From: Rheinheimera faecalis
GTDB lineage: Bacteria; Pseudomonadota; Gammaproteobacteria; Enterobacterales; Alteromonadaceae
Direction of reading: 5' to 3'
Length of the DNA stretch: 64,000 bases
NCBI RefSeq assembly: GCF_021290965.1
Contig: NZ_JAJOYT010000003.1
Span: 248,001-312,000 of the forward strand
The notes under the pieces are model-generated. The model saw only the letters and a program-made list of their open reading frames with translations, did no database searches and was not told the DNA's origin. The position numbers were made by a program, and so were the translations under genes. Within the stretch, counting starts at the first letter, position 1, and each line of letters opens with the position of its first letter. Below, piece by piece: positions 54,173-63,523 of the stretch.

Positions 54173-55606
54173 ATGGCACAGCCACAGCAGCAAACAACAA
54201 GCTCTTCGACATCCGCATCGACTGCGGTGTCAGGAACTCAAAAGCTGGCGCTTGGCGCCGGCTTTTTTGCGATGTTTTTTGCCCAGCAAAGTGTCAGTGT
54301 ACTGGCTATTCCTTTTTATCAGATGACCTTGGGCGTAGACCCGTTTTTACTGGGGCTGGCTCTGACTTTACCGCTGTTGCTCGGTACTTTATTAGGCCCT
54401 TGGGTTGGACATTTATCTGATCATCATCAAAGCCGCTTTGGCCGCAGACGACCTTTTATTCTGGTCGCCAGCTGGGCCTGCTGTCTGTTTTTTGGTTTGA
54501 TCTGGATGGTGCCCACTGGCTGGGGCGAACTGGCTCATCTGCTGTATTTTGTTATTTTTTCCCTGCTGTTTTATGTCGCAGCCACTTTTATGTCCGTGCC
54601 CATGACCTGTTTATCTTATGAAATGAGCCCGGACTACCATCAGCGCACTGAAATTATGGGTTTTACTACCTATTTTCTGAAGTTGGGTTCTTTGTTGTAT
54701 CAGTGGTTATTTCCGCTGGCGCAGCTGGCGATATTCAGTTCAGTCTTTGTTGGGATACGTTATGTCGGCTGGGGCGTCGCCTTGTTTATTTTTGGCCTGC
54801 TGGGTACTTTGGCTGCTTGTTACAGTAAAGAAATAGTCCAACGTTCTTCTGTGGCATTTCCGCCTGTGACTTTAGGGCAAAGTTTAAAAACTCTGAAAAC
54901 AAACAAAGGTTTACGGGTTTTGTTGTTACTGACGGTGTTGCAGATGGCGGGAGGCGCTTTTACTGCCAGTATGGATTATTACCTGCTGGTGTACTTTATT
55001 GCAGAGGGTGATATAGCGCAGGGGGCAGTTTTTAAAGGCTGGTTGTCGATGGCTTATGCTGCTTTTGGTTTTCTGACTGTGCCGCTGATCACCAGGTTAT
55101 CCTCCCGTATGGGAAAAATTAAAGCTTTGCAGCTGATTTATGTGGTGACTTTAGTAGGTGGCGCTTGTAAGTGGTTTATTTTTACGCCCCAAGGTTACGG
55201 CTGGATTTGGCTGGATGCATTATTCTGTACCGCAGCCTGGACAGCTATGACTATGTTAATCCCCTCTATGATGGCGGATTTATGTGATGAAGATGAATTA
55301 AAACATGGCCAGCGCCGCGAAGGGGTCTTTGTCGCTATTCATAGTTGGGTCACCAGTTTAAGTGCAGCGCTGGCGTTATTGCTGGCCGGTTTATCGCTGA
55401 ATTTGATTGGTTTTGATGCTCAGCTCTCTGCAGCACAACACCCGGATAGTATTCTGGCTATGCGGGTTATTTTAGCCTTAGGCACTATGCTGTTTGCCTT
55501 GTGTTCTTTGCTGATAGTGCGGGGTTATCATCTGGATGCTCAAGGCAGTCAGCAGATCAGTTTGGCATTGGCGAAGACAAAAAATCAGGGTTCCGAATCT
55601 ATTTAA
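54173..55606 (+). CDS. GPH/MFS-type sugar transporter
   Basis: 477 residues, about 12 transmembrane helices. GPWVGHLSDHHQSRFGRRRP is the cytoplasmic-loop signature of the glycoside-pentoside-hexuronide:cation symporter group. It likely imports an oligosaccharide released by the GH2 or GH5 enzymes; galactose itself is served by the symporter upstream. AAAGGAG stands 5 nt before the start. Confidence 0.87.
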   Translation: MAQPQQQTTSSSTSASTAVSGTQKLALGAGFFAMFFAQQSVSVLAIPFYQMTLGVDPFLLGLALTLPLLLGTLLGPWVGHLSDHHQSRFGRRRPFILVASWACCLFFGLIWMVPTGWGELAHLLYFVIFSLLFYVAATFMSVPMTCLSYEMSPDYHQRTEIMGFTTYFLKLGSLLYQWLFPLAQLAIFSSVFVGIRYVGWGVALFIFGLLGTLAACYSKEIVQRSSVAFPPVTLGQSLKTLKTNKGLRVLLLLTVLQMAGGAFTASMDYYLLVYFIAEGDIAQGAVFKGWLSMAYAAFGFLTVPLITRLSSRMGKIKALQLIYVVTLVGGACKWFIFTPQGYGWIWLDALFCTAAWTAMTMLIPSMMADLCDEDELKHGQRREGVFVAIHSWVTSLSAALALLLAGLSLNLIGFDAQLSAAQHPDSILAMRVILALGTMLFALCSLLIVRGYHLDAQGSQQISLALAKTKNQGSESI

Positions 55607-55642
55607 TTCATTGTTAAGCAAATAATAAAAAAGAAAAAAATT

Positions 55643-56653
55643 ATGGTCACAATTAAAGATGTCGCAAAAGTAGCTGGTGTGTCTATAGCTACAGTGTCCA
55701 GGGTGATCCACGATGGTCATCAGGTGGGCGAAGCCTGCCGTGCGCGGGTGAAAAAGGTCATTGCTGAATTAGGTTACAGACCCAACAGCAACGCCCGTGC
55801 TCTGGTCAGCAAAACCACCAATACGCTGGGGGTCGTCACACCTAAACTGTCGATGCCATTTTTTGGCAGCTTAGCCAGTGGTGTCGAAAAAGGTGCGCGT
55901 GAAAACAATTACAAACTGCTAATGAGTAACTCGTTATACGAGACTAAATCGGAGCAGGAAGCTATTGATTCTCTTCGGGATCACAACTGTCAGGCCATTA
56001 TTCTGCACAGCGAATATTCAGATGAAAAAACCTTACTGAAGCTGGCAAACGAAATTCCTGGCCTGGTGCTAATCAATCGCTATATGCCTGCTATCGCCAA
56101 CCGCTGTGTCTGGCTGGATAACGTCGCAGGTGCCCGTCAGGCCACAGACTACTTAATCAATAGAGGCCATAAAAACTTTGCTGTGATCACCAGTATTTAT
56201 CAAAACGGCGACCCGGGTTTTCGGCTGCAGGGCATTCGTGAATCGCTAAAGCTGGCTGGCTTGCAGCTTGCTGAAGCTGCTATTGAAGAATCCACCGCCA
56301 ATATGGAAGGTGGCGAGCAAGCAGTGCAGGCCTTGCTGAATAAAGGCATTAAATTCACAGCGCTGCTGGCCTACAACGACTTAATGGCGATAGGCGCTAT
56401 TCACGCCTTATTTGCAGCTGGCCTGCGGGTGCCGGAAGATGTATCAGTGATAGGTTTTGACGATCTCATCGTCAGCCGCGCCTGCCGCCCCCGTCTAACC
56501 ACTATGCATTACCCGGTCGAAGAAATGGCCAGTTACGCGACTAAACTGGCGATACAACTCAGCGATACCAGTATAGAACCAGAACACCGCACGCATTTAT
56601 TTATACCGCAGTTGGTGGAGAGGGATTCGGTGGCGGATGCGCCGCAGGGGTAA
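55643..56653 (+). CDS. LacI family transcriptional regulator
   Basis: 336 residues. The N-terminal HTH (TIKDVAKVAGVSIATVSRVI) and hinge helix (NSNARALVSKTT) bind DNA; the rest is a periplasmic-binding-type effector domain (TLGVVTPKLSMPFFG, LAYNDLMAIGAIHALFAAGL, ISVIGFDDLIVSR-like block). It closes the galactoside locus. The palindrome GGTAAACGTTTACC at 39528-39541, in the receptor promoter, is its probable operator; galactose or a derivative is the probable inducer. It resembles GalR/GalS in layout. Confidence 0.93.
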   Translation: MVTIKDVAKVAGVSIATVSRVIHDGHQVGEACRARVKKVIAELGYRPNSNARALVSKTTNTLGVVTPKLSMPFFGSLASGVEKGARENNYKLLMSNSLYETKSEQEAIDSLRDHNCQAIILHSEYSDEKTLLKLANEIPGLVLINRYMPAIANRCVWLDNVAGARQATDYLINRGHKNFAVITSIYQNGDPGFRLQGIRESLKLAGLQLAEAAIEESTANMEGGEQAVQALLNKGIKFTALLAYNDLMAIGAIHALFAAGLRVPEDVSVIGFDDLIVSRACRPRLTTMHYPVEEMASYATKLAIQLSDTSIEPEHRTHLFIPQLVERDSVADAPQG

Positions 56654-56741
56654 AGCATAAAAGGCACTTTAAATGTCATTCAGCCGGTATCCAGTTTTGT
56701 TGGCTATGCTAAAGAACAACTGGATAGCGAGGCTAAACAAA

Positions 56742-57185
56742 ATGAATGCACGAACTACATTGTGGGTTGCTTTAATTGCGCCCTTATTAACACAGCAAGT
56801 GATAGCGGCTGACGCTGACAAAGATCATGATCATAAAGCTAAAGCCGCTGAAAAGCAGCTAAAGCATCAGAGCAAACAAAAGATCACTGAGATCAATCCG
56901 GCTCATATTACTGTTAGTGCAGGTATTAGTCTGACTGATGCCCGCGCTGTAGCGCAGCGTTATCAAATGATAGGCCAGACTGCCTTGCCACCCGGAATCC
57001 GCAAGAACTTAGCCAAAGGTAAACCTCTGCCTCCGGGTATCGCCAAAAAGTCCGCCCCGGCGGCTATGATTGCAGAGCTGCCGCAGCATCAGGGTTATGA
57101 ATGGCAAGTGGTGGGTACGGATCTGATACTGGTTTCTATAGCCACGGCTGTGATTGCTGATGTGCTGGTGGATGTATTTCATTGA
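56742..57185 (+). CDS. CigR family exported protein
   Basis: 147 residues from ATG 56742 (GAGG upstream). Signal peptide about 1-24 (VIA-AD). A His/Lys-rich stretch (KDHDHKAKAAEKQLKHQSKQ) leads to repeats of LPPGIRKNLAKGKPLPPGIA, then YEWQVVGTDLILVSIATAVI with a hydrophobic C-terminus. This is the pattern of CigR-like proteins; Salmonella CigR is an anti-virulence factor, but homologues are widespread in non-pathogens and their role is unknown. Confidence 0.8.
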   Translation: MNARTTLWVALIAPLLTQQVIAADADKDHDHKAKAAEKQLKHQSKQKITEINPAHITVSAGISLTDARAVAQRYQMIGQTALPPGIRKNLAKGKPLPPGIAKKSAPAAMIAELPQHQGYEWQVVGTDLILVSIATAVIADVLVDVFH

Positions 57186-57204
57186 TGGTAATAAAAGTGC
57201 TGGT

Positions 57205-57236
57205 ATTGGGCTAGAGCTGTAACCCCTCAGCCCAAT
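57205..57236. terminator. Possible weak terminator between convergent genes
   Basis: ATTGGGCT (57205-57212) and AGCCCAAT (57229-57236) form an 8-bp stem around a 16-nt loop, partly inside the end of the aldehyde dehydrogenase gene. No T-run follows, so this is a weak call. Confidence 0.3.
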
Positions 57237-58711
57237 CCCCCCAAACACAAATACTTCAATTCAGTAAAATCATCCAAACCATAGCTGGAGCCTTCGCGGC
57301 CTAAACCTGATTCTTTGACACCGCCAAAAGGTGCGGCTGCGTTGGAAATTAAACCTTCATTGATGCCTATCATGCCGTAGTCCAATGCTTTAGCGACACG
57401 GAAAATCCGGCCTATATCGCGGCTGTAAAAATAGCTGGCAAGGCCTGTTGGTGTATTGTTGGAGAGCTCTATCGCTTCTTGTTCAGTATCAAACACACTG
57501 ACACAAAGCACAGGGCCAAAAATTTCGGTTTGGCTTATTTGCATATCGGCTGTGACGTCTGTAACTATGGTCGGCTGGAAAAACAACGGCCCTAAGTCGG
57601 CATCAATAGCACCGCCTAACAGTAGTTCAGCACCTTGATCGAGCGCCTGATCCAATAGCCTTGATATTTTATCCACAGCGGTCTGGTTAATCAGCGGGCC
57701 TATCTGGCAACCAGCTTCTAAACCTGGCGCTAGTTTTAAAGGCGCTGTGGCTTTAATCAACTGAGCTAAAAAAGTATCGTAAACAGGACGCTGCACAAAA
57801 ACTCTATTGACACAAACACAGGTTTGACCGGCATTACGAAATTTTGCCGCCAATAAACCCTGCACAGCAGCGGCTAAATCGGCATCATCAAACACAATAA
57901 AGGGCGCGTTGCCACCCAGTTCCATCGAGACTTTTTTTACGGTAGAAGCGCACTGCGCCAGTAAGGTTTTACCGACAGAGGTGGAACCGGTAAAACTAAA
58001 TTTTGCCACACGGCTGTCTTTGGTCAGCACCTGCCCTATAGCTTTGGCATCTGTACCTGTGACGACATTAAACACACCTGCCGGAATACCGGCACGGCTG
58101 GCCAGTTCAGCCAAGGCTAAAGCAGATAAAGGTGTCAGCTCTGCAGGTTTGACTACAAAAGTACAACCTGCAGCCAAAGCCGCAGCGGCTTTACGTAAAA
58201 TCATCGCATTCGGGAAATTCCACGGCGTAATAGCGGCCACTACTCCTATGGCTTGTTTCAGCACCAGAATTTGCTGGTTGGCCTTAGGTGCCGGAATAAT
58301 GTCACCATTCATACGTTTGGCTTCTTCAGCAAACCAACTGACAAAAGAGGCGCCGTAGCTTATTTCGCCCGCTGCTTCGTCTAAGGGTTTGCCTTGCTCC
58401 AGAGTTAAAATACGTGCTAAGTCTTGCTGATGTTCCAGCATCAACTGACTCCAGCGCATAAGCTTGGCAGAACGTTCAGCCGCAGTAAGACCAGACCAGC
58501 CAGGAAAAGCAGCAGTAGCAGCTGTGACCGCTTGTTCTGCTTCTGTGGCTCCGGCTTCAGCCACTAAAGCCAGCAAACTGCCATCAGCAGGATTATGCGC
58601 AGCGAAATGACCATTGCGGCCACTCTGAAACTGGCCGGCAATATAACTGCTGTGATGCACCAAAGCGTTGTCTTTAAGTTGGGAGAAAACGCTATTTGTT
58701 TGGTTTGTCAT
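57227..58711 (-). CDS. NAD(P)-dependent aldehyde dehydrogenase, succinate-semialdehyde type
   Basis: 494 residues. Aldehyde dehydrogenase fold with catalytic Cys in FRNAGQTCVCVNRV (near residue 290) and Glu in KVSMELGGNAPF; PWNFPNAMILRKAA, SFTGSTSVGK and AAPFGGVKESGLGREG are family blocks. The CVCVNR context matches GabD-type succinate-semialdehyde dehydrogenases, which end GABA degradation. No gabT is near, so a broader aldehyde role is possible. GGAG lies 8 nt upstream. Confidence 0.88.
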   Translation of the reverse strand: MTNQTNSVFSQLKDNALVHHSSYIAGQFQSGRNGHFAAHNPADGSLLALVAEAGATEAEQAVTAATAAFPGWSGLTAAERSAKLMRWSQLMLEHQQDLARILTLEQGKPLDEAAGEISYGASFVSWFAEEAKRMNGDIIPAPKANQQILVLKQAIGVVAAITPWNFPNAMILRKAAAALAAGCTFVVKPAELTPLSALALAELASRAGIPAGVFNVVTGTDAKAIGQVLTKDSRVAKFSFTGSTSVGKTLLAQCASTVKKVSMELGGNAPFIVFDDADLAAAVQGLLAAKFRNAGQTCVCVNRVFVQRPVYDTFLAQLIKATAPLKLAPGLEAGCQIGPLINQTAVDKISRLLDQALDQGAELLLGGAIDADLGPLFFQPTIVTDVTADMQISQTEIFGPVLCVSVFDTEQEAIELSNNTPTGLASYFYSRDIGRIFRVAKALDYGMIGINEGLISNAAAPFGGVKESGLGREGSSYGLDDFTELKYLCLGGLG

Positions 58712-58798
58712 GAGCTTAGCTCCGGAGTAGGTCTGGTTTTGCCAGTGTAGCCTGAAAGCTGGCCGTTGACATAGGTCCTCGCAGTCTTTGGGCTTAAG

Positions 58799-60004
58799 CT
58801 ATCTGCTGTTTTTCATATACTGATAACGCACAGGGTTTTGCAGCTGGAGCAGCTGCTTGTCTTCAACTGCTCGTTTTAACCATTGGTTAAGTTGTGATTG
58901 ATGCAATAAAGTTCGGGCGGACAGCTCTTCTGCAGTAACAGGATTTGCGGCCAGTTTTGATAACGAAATCACAAAAAATTTATAAAAATCAGTGACCGCA
59001 AGTTGTTCCGTTGTATCAGCAGGCGCAAATAATTGCTGCTGTTCTTCCGAAACTCTGTGTTCCATAGCTGCAGATGCTGGTGCAGAGAACAGCGCATCGG
59101 CATTTAAAGACTGGCTATCAGTAGTGTACCAATGGCCACCTTTGGCCACTAATAGTGAATTTGTAGATTCTGGGTCAGAGCTTGGTTTCACCCAAAGTGG
59201 CACCCACTGATGTTTCAGATTTTCTTCGGCGCCATTTAAGGTTCCGCCTTTTGGCCCTGAATGGATGACTAAAGCACTGTCGGCCAGACAATAGATATAC
59301 TTATTCCGTGCCATTGCATTGCCGGCATTAAAGCCCGCTTCAGGATAAAAAGGTGAAACCAGAACCAGTTGACCATCCATCAGAGCCTGACGCCATTTTG
59401 CACTGGTTGCAGACTGAAGTAAGCTGTCCGCCATCACACCAACGACTTTACCACCTTGTTTAATGGCGCCAAGCATAGCTGCTTCATCCACACCACGTGC
59501 GCCACCAGATACCACAGTAATAGCTTCTGCAGCAACTTTGGCTGCAAGCTGTTGGGTAAATAGCAAGTCGGCTTCCACCGCATTACGTGACCCCACCACA
59601 GCTAAGCCACCGCTATGAAGTAACTCTTTGTTGCCACAGCCAAACAGCACGGGTGGGCAATCATTTTTTAGTTTGGTTTTGAGGCGTTTCGGGTATTCAG
59701 AGTCAGAGCGTGTTACCACCCATAAACCTGCTCTGTGCCATTTTTCCATCGCCAGCGCCAGGCTATGACCTCTGCCTAATAACTGCAAAATACGTTCGGT
59801 GGTGATGCGGTTGTCATTCCAGCTTGTTAACAAGGGCTGTGGGTTTGCTACCAATAAGTCGGCGGGCGATAGCATTTTGTCTTTCAGCCATAAGGCAAAA
59901 CGTCCCCATTCACCATTGCTTAATGGTTTTACGCTTTCATTGCTGGCTTTGCCAAAGTAGCAAGTGAGCAACAAAATGGCCTGAGCTGCACTGGATAAAT
60001 TCAT
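58799..60004 (-). CDS. DprA/Smf-like protein (ShosA-like partner of RecQ-PRTase)
   Basis: 401 residues. A Rossmann-type DprA/Smf domain (about 110-310) contains LAVVGSRNA (134-142), VVSGGARGVDEAA (164-176) and SALVIHSGPKGGTLNGAEENL. The C-terminal ~65 residues look like a winged-helix-type domain (FYKFFVISLSKLAANPVTAE, HQSQLNQWLKRAVED). DprA loads RecA on single-stranded DNA during transformation, but this copy does not sit in the usual dprA locus (smg/def-fmt); it overlaps the RecQ-PRTase stop by one base (TAATG). It is thus translationally coupled to the helicase. A role as a defence or antitoxin partner is inference. Confidence 0.82.
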   Translation of the reverse strand: MNLSSAAQAILLLTCYFGKASNESVKPLSNGEWGRFALWLKDKMLSPADLLVANPQPLLTSWNDNRITTERILQLLGRGHSLALAMEKWHRAGLWVVTRSDSEYPKRLKTKLKNDCPPVLFGCGNKELLHSGGLAVVGSRNAVEADLLFTQQLAAKVAAEAITVVSGGARGVDEAAMLGAIKQGGKVVGVMADSLLQSATSAKWRQALMDGQLVLVSPFYPEAGFNAGNAMARNKYIYCLADSALVIHSGPKGGTLNGAEENLKHQWVPLWVKPSSDPESTNSLLVAKGGHWYTTDSQSLNADALFSAPASAAMEHRVSEEQQQLFAPADTTEQLAVTDFYKFFVISLSKLAANPVTAEELSARTLLHQSQLNQWLKRAVEDKQLLQLQNPVRYQYMKNSR

Positions 60005-62115
60005 TAATCATGTACCGAAGTCGAAGCTAAGGCTGCCGGGTAAACAGGTCCGCAGCCGTGTTGTCTGAGTAAGGCTGCGACCACTGTCAGTGTCCAGCCT
60101 GAGTCCACTATATCATCGATCAAAAGCACTGGGCCATCTGGTAGTGGTTGATGAACGGCAAAAGCGCCATCCAGATTACGGCATTGGTGAAAACTATTCT
60201 GTTGTCCTTTTTGTGGGTGATTGTTTTTCACTTTCTCCACCAGGTTGAAAAACGGCAGCTGTAATTGCTCTGCCAATCTGGAAGCAAAATCAGGCACTAA
60301 ATGCGGATGCCGCAATGAGGGCACCGCGCAAATCCAGGTCGGAAAAGGATTTGGCTGCCAGCGCACCCTGATCATATCGGCCATGGCCTGAACCAGCTCA
60401 TCACTAAAGTGGCCTGCATGTTTTCCTGTTGCAACCAGCTTTCCCCAGCCCGCATCGTTCCACCTGGATAAGATCCGACCTTCTTCTGCGGCGAGTTCAC
60501 CCAATAAGCGTGGAAATTGATAAAGAGGGAAAGCCCTTATTGTGTCGGCCTTTGAAGGCGCAACCTGTTTCCGCGGTTTGAATACTATTTCTGCTTGTTT
60601 CAGGAAAACGCCCGCTTGGTGTGCAAGTTGGCTATCAAGTGCCATGTTGATCACCGGATTTCCAAGGCAAGAACTGCATTTGCCACAAGGCTCAGGATAG
60701 GGGTCATCTAAAGTTGTACGTAAGTAATTCATTTTGCAGCCGCGCTCGGCCAGATAACTTTGCACTTGTTGCCATTCATGTTCACGTTGCTCTGTTAAGT
60801 GTCGCATTCGGGTTTGATCCATCTGGTAAGCAACGGTAGTTCTGCGCCATAAGCTGCTTATTTTGATCACTGGAGCAGGGTTTTCCACGCTGAGTAACTT
60901 CAATACTTTCTCAATTTGGGATTGCCGCAAGTTGGTTTGCTCTTCAAGAGCACGAATAGTCAAACCATCGCTTGTTGCTAAGGCTTTTAAAATTTCATTG
61001 ACCTGGGCTTCAGGGGGAAAAGCAGAGTGGCGGAAAAACTCGTGAATATCCTGATCTTCAACACCTGACATCAGCACACCTACGGCATTTGGTATGCCCC
61101 TGCCAGCACGGCCCACTTGTTGATAATAAGCCACTATAGATCCAGGAGCCTGATAGTGAATAACAAAACTCAAATCAGGTTTGTCGTACCCCATTCCCAA
61201 AGCGTTGGTGGCGACCAATACTTTTAATTGATTACGAAGCAGCTGTTCTTCCAGCTGTTGACGATACAAGTTACTGTTTTCAAAGCCTTCTGCTTCAATG
61301 CTGCCATGGTAGGCTTTGGCATCAATACCATTTTGCTTCAGCCACAATGCTACCTGCTCAGCGTCTCTGATGGTCAAAGTGTACACAATACCTGTGCCGG
61401 GCAAAGTAGGGATCACTTGTGCCAGCCAGGCCAGGCGCGATGCCTGATCAGGCATCCACATGCTTTGCAGCGCCAGACTTTCTCTGTTCAGTTGTCCACG
61501 CTGGATTTGAATATCACCGAGCTGAGACTGAATATCTGCCACTACTCTGTTATTGGCCGTAGCAGTAGTTCCAAGTACTGGCGTATGGGCGGGTAACTGG
61601 CGCAGGATATTAACGATACGACGGTAGTCAGGGCGAAAATCATGTCCCCAGTCGGAGATACAATGGGCTTCATCAATCACCATTAACGCAATGCGATCTG
61701 CGATAGGTGTTAATACGGTTTCAATAAAACTATCGTTGGCTAAACGCTCCGGAGAAATCAGTAAACAATCCACCTGATTAGCCAGTACCCGCGCTGTGAC
61801 TACACGCCAGTCTTCCACGTTGGTTGAGTTCATGGTTTCTGCTACCAGCCCAAGCCGTTGTGCTGATTCAATCTGGTTTCGCATTAATGCCAGCAAAGGG
61901 GAGATAATAATAGTGGGCCCCATGTTGCGATCACGGAAAATTTTGGTGCTGATAAAATAGACAGAACTCTTGCCCCAACCCGTGCGCTGGACTACCAGTA
62001 ACTTTTGGCCTTGATTAACCAGTGCATCAATAGCTTGCCATTGGCCTTGTCGAAACTGCGCGGCTGGGTTAGCTAACGCAGTTTTCAGTAAGAGCTCTGC
62101 CTGCTGTCTGTTCAT
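60004..62115 (-). CDS. RecQ helicase fused to a C-terminal phosphoribosyltransferase domain
   Basis: 703 residues from ATG 62115, which has AGGA 6 nt upstream. The N-terminal ~340 residues are a RecQ-type superfamily 2 helicase: Walker A variant RTGWGKS (44-50, canonical RecQ has TGGGKS), DEAH (148-151), GTTATANN, and motif VI QQVGRAGRG. A zinc-binding cysteine cluster (CGKCSSC, near residue 475) follows. The last ~170 residues end in LLIDDIVDSGWTLT (about 664-677), the PRPP-binding motif of type I phosphoribosyltransferases. This fusion and the overlapping DprA-like gene set it apart from ordinary RecQ. Confidence 0.88.
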   Translation of the reverse strand: MNRQQAELLLKTALANPAAQFRQGQWQAIDALVNQGQKLLVVQRTGWGKSSVYFISTKIFRDRNMGPTIIISPLLALMRNQIESAQRLGLVAETMNSTNVEDWRVVTARVLANQVDCLLISPERLANDSFIETVLTPIADRIALMVIDEAHCISDWGHDFRPDYRRIVNILRQLPAHTPVLGTTATANNRVVADIQSQLGDIQIQRGQLNRESLALQSMWMPDQASRLAWLAQVIPTLPGTGIVYTLTIRDAEQVALWLKQNGIDAKAYHGSIEAEGFENSNLYRQQLEEQLLRNQLKVLVATNALGMGYDKPDLSFVIHYQAPGSIVAYYQQVGRAGRGIPNAVGVLMSGVEDQDIHEFFRHSAFPPEAQVNEILKALATSDGLTIRALEEQTNLRQSQIEKVLKLLSVENPAPVIKISSLWRRTTVAYQMDQTRMRHLTEQREHEWQQVQSYLAERGCKMNYLRTTLDDPYPEPCGKCSSCLGNPVINMALDSQLAHQAGVFLKQAEIVFKPRKQVAPSKADTIRAFPLYQFPRLLGELAAEEGRILSRWNDAGWGKLVATGKHAGHFSDELVQAMADMIRVRWQPNPFPTWICAVPSLRHPHLVPDFASRLAEQLQLPFFNLVEKVKNNHPQKGQQNSFHQCRNLDGAFAVHQPLPDGPVLLIDDIVDSGWTLTVVAALLRQHGCGPVYPAALASTSVHD

Positions 62116-62263
62116 GATCAATCCTTTGATGAAGTTGACGTTACTCCAGAGGTTACCCGGAGCAGCTCAAACAGGAAGTTGTTATCGAATGGTTAATAAC
62201 TATAGCAAGCTATAGCTACTGAAGGCGAAAGTACTAATTAAATGCACTGATTAAATATCGGGG

Positions 62264-63511
62264 CTAACTAAGACTATCCAAACGCTTTTGCAAAAACCGC
62301 TGTTCCGCCTGTTGGCTGGTCTTACTTAATGCGTGCTGATAATAAAGCTTTGCCTGTTGGCTCTGGCCGAGTTTTTGGTGCAGATCTGCTAAAGCGGCGT
62401 CGAGCAGGTGATACTGTGCCAGTTCGCCACTTTGTTCCAGCGCCAGTAATAGCGGTAATGCAGCGGCCGGGCCTTGCGCCATACTGATGGCTACAGCGCG
62501 GTTTAACAGCACTACAGGCGAGGCTTCGAAGCGATACAGCACATCGTACAAAGCGACAATTTGTGGCCAGTCTGTACTTGCTGCATCCGGGCTTTCGGCA
62601 TGAAGTGCGGCAATAGCGGCCTGTAAACCATAAGGGCCAATACGACGGCCAGTTAAAGAGCGTTCGACCAGCTGAATTCCTTGTTGGATCAGTGATTGAT
62701 CCCATAAGCTTCTGTCCTGATCGGCCAGTAATATCAGATCACCTTGTGGATCGATGCGGGCAGAGCGTCGTGATTCCTGCAATAACAATAAAGCCAATAA
62801 GCCCATAGTTTCAGAATCGGATTGTAGCTCCAGCAATAAAAAACCAAGCCGTATAGCCTGAGCTGACAGTTCTGCGCACAACAACTGATCGCCTGAACTT
62901 TGGCTATAACCTTCGTTAAACAGCAGATAAATCACTTTAAGCACCGTATCCAGCCGCTCTGGTAATTGCTCTGGAGTGGGGATTTCGTAAGGAATAGCGG
63001 CGTCACGGATTTTATTTTTTGCCCGCACTATACGTTGGGCTATGGTGACAGGACTGGTTAAAAAAGCTTTGGCAATTTGCTCTGTCGTCAGGCCACAAAT
63101 TTCGCGTAAGGTGAGCGCAATTTGGGCTTCGGTGGACAAAGCCGGGTGACAGCAGGTAAAAATTAGCCGAAGCTCATCGTCTTGCCAGTTTTGGCTGTTT
63201 GGCTCATCGGCCTGAAAAGCTTCGCCTTCTTCCTCTTGCTCAAGCAGCCATTGCTGCTGATATTTACGTTGGGTTTGCTGCTGACGAATTTTATCTATGG
63301 CTTTAAATCGCCCTGTTGAAACTAACCAGGCCCTGGGTTGTTTCGGTAGCCCATCAGCAGGCCATTGTTGTAATGCGCAAGCAAAGGCCTCCTGCAGAGC
63401 TTCTTCGGCCAGTTCAAAATCACCCAACAGCCGGATCAGGGTGGCCAGCACCCTGCGGCTTTCTTGTTGGTACAGCGCCGAAATGGTTTCGGTTGTGACA
63501 ACCTGGTTCAA
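62264..63511 (-). CDS. ECF42-type RNA polymerase sigma factor
   Basis: 415 residues. Sigma-70 region 2 (about 10-80: LIRLLGDFELAEEALQEAFA) and region 4 (ALTLREICGLTTEQIAKAFL) occupy the first ~190 residues. A long C-terminal extension with DUF6596/TPR-like helices follows (AAIAALHAESP, LPLLLALEQSGELAQYHLLDAALADLH). This is the ECF42 group, which lacks an anti-sigma factor and is paired with DGPF/YciI proteins, as here. The start is TTG 63511, in the same frame as the preceding YciI gene and separated by its stop and four codons; no clear ribosome site. Confidence 0.9.
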   Translation of the reverse strand: MNQVVTTETISALYQQESRRVLATLIRLLGDFELAEEALQEAFACALQQWPADGLPKQPRAWLVSTGRFKAIDKIRQQQTQRKYQQQWLLEQEEEGEAFQADEPNSQNWQDDELRLIFTCCHPALSTEAQIALTLREICGLTTEQIAKAFLTSPVTIAQRIVRAKNKIRDAAIPYEIPTPEQLPERLDTVLKVIYLLFNEGYSQSSGDQLLCAELSAQAIRLGFLLLELQSDSETMGLLALLLLQESRRSARIDPQGDLILLADQDRSLWDQSLIQQGIQLVERSLTGRRIGPYGLQAAIAALHAESPDAASTDWPQIVALYDVLYRFEASPVVLLNRAVAISMAQGPAAALPLLLALEQSGELAQYHLLDAALADLHQKLGQSQQAKLYYQHALSKTSQQAEQRFLQKRLDSLS

Positions 63512-63523
63512 AAGTTCAGGAAC

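Noticed and set aside
58799-60004. Calling this gene the canonical competence dprA
   Set aside because: Its coupling to the RecQ-PRTase gene and its atypical nucleotide loop (GGTLNGAEENL) argue for a separate DprA-like group; canonical dprA normally lies near smg, def and fmt, which are absent here.
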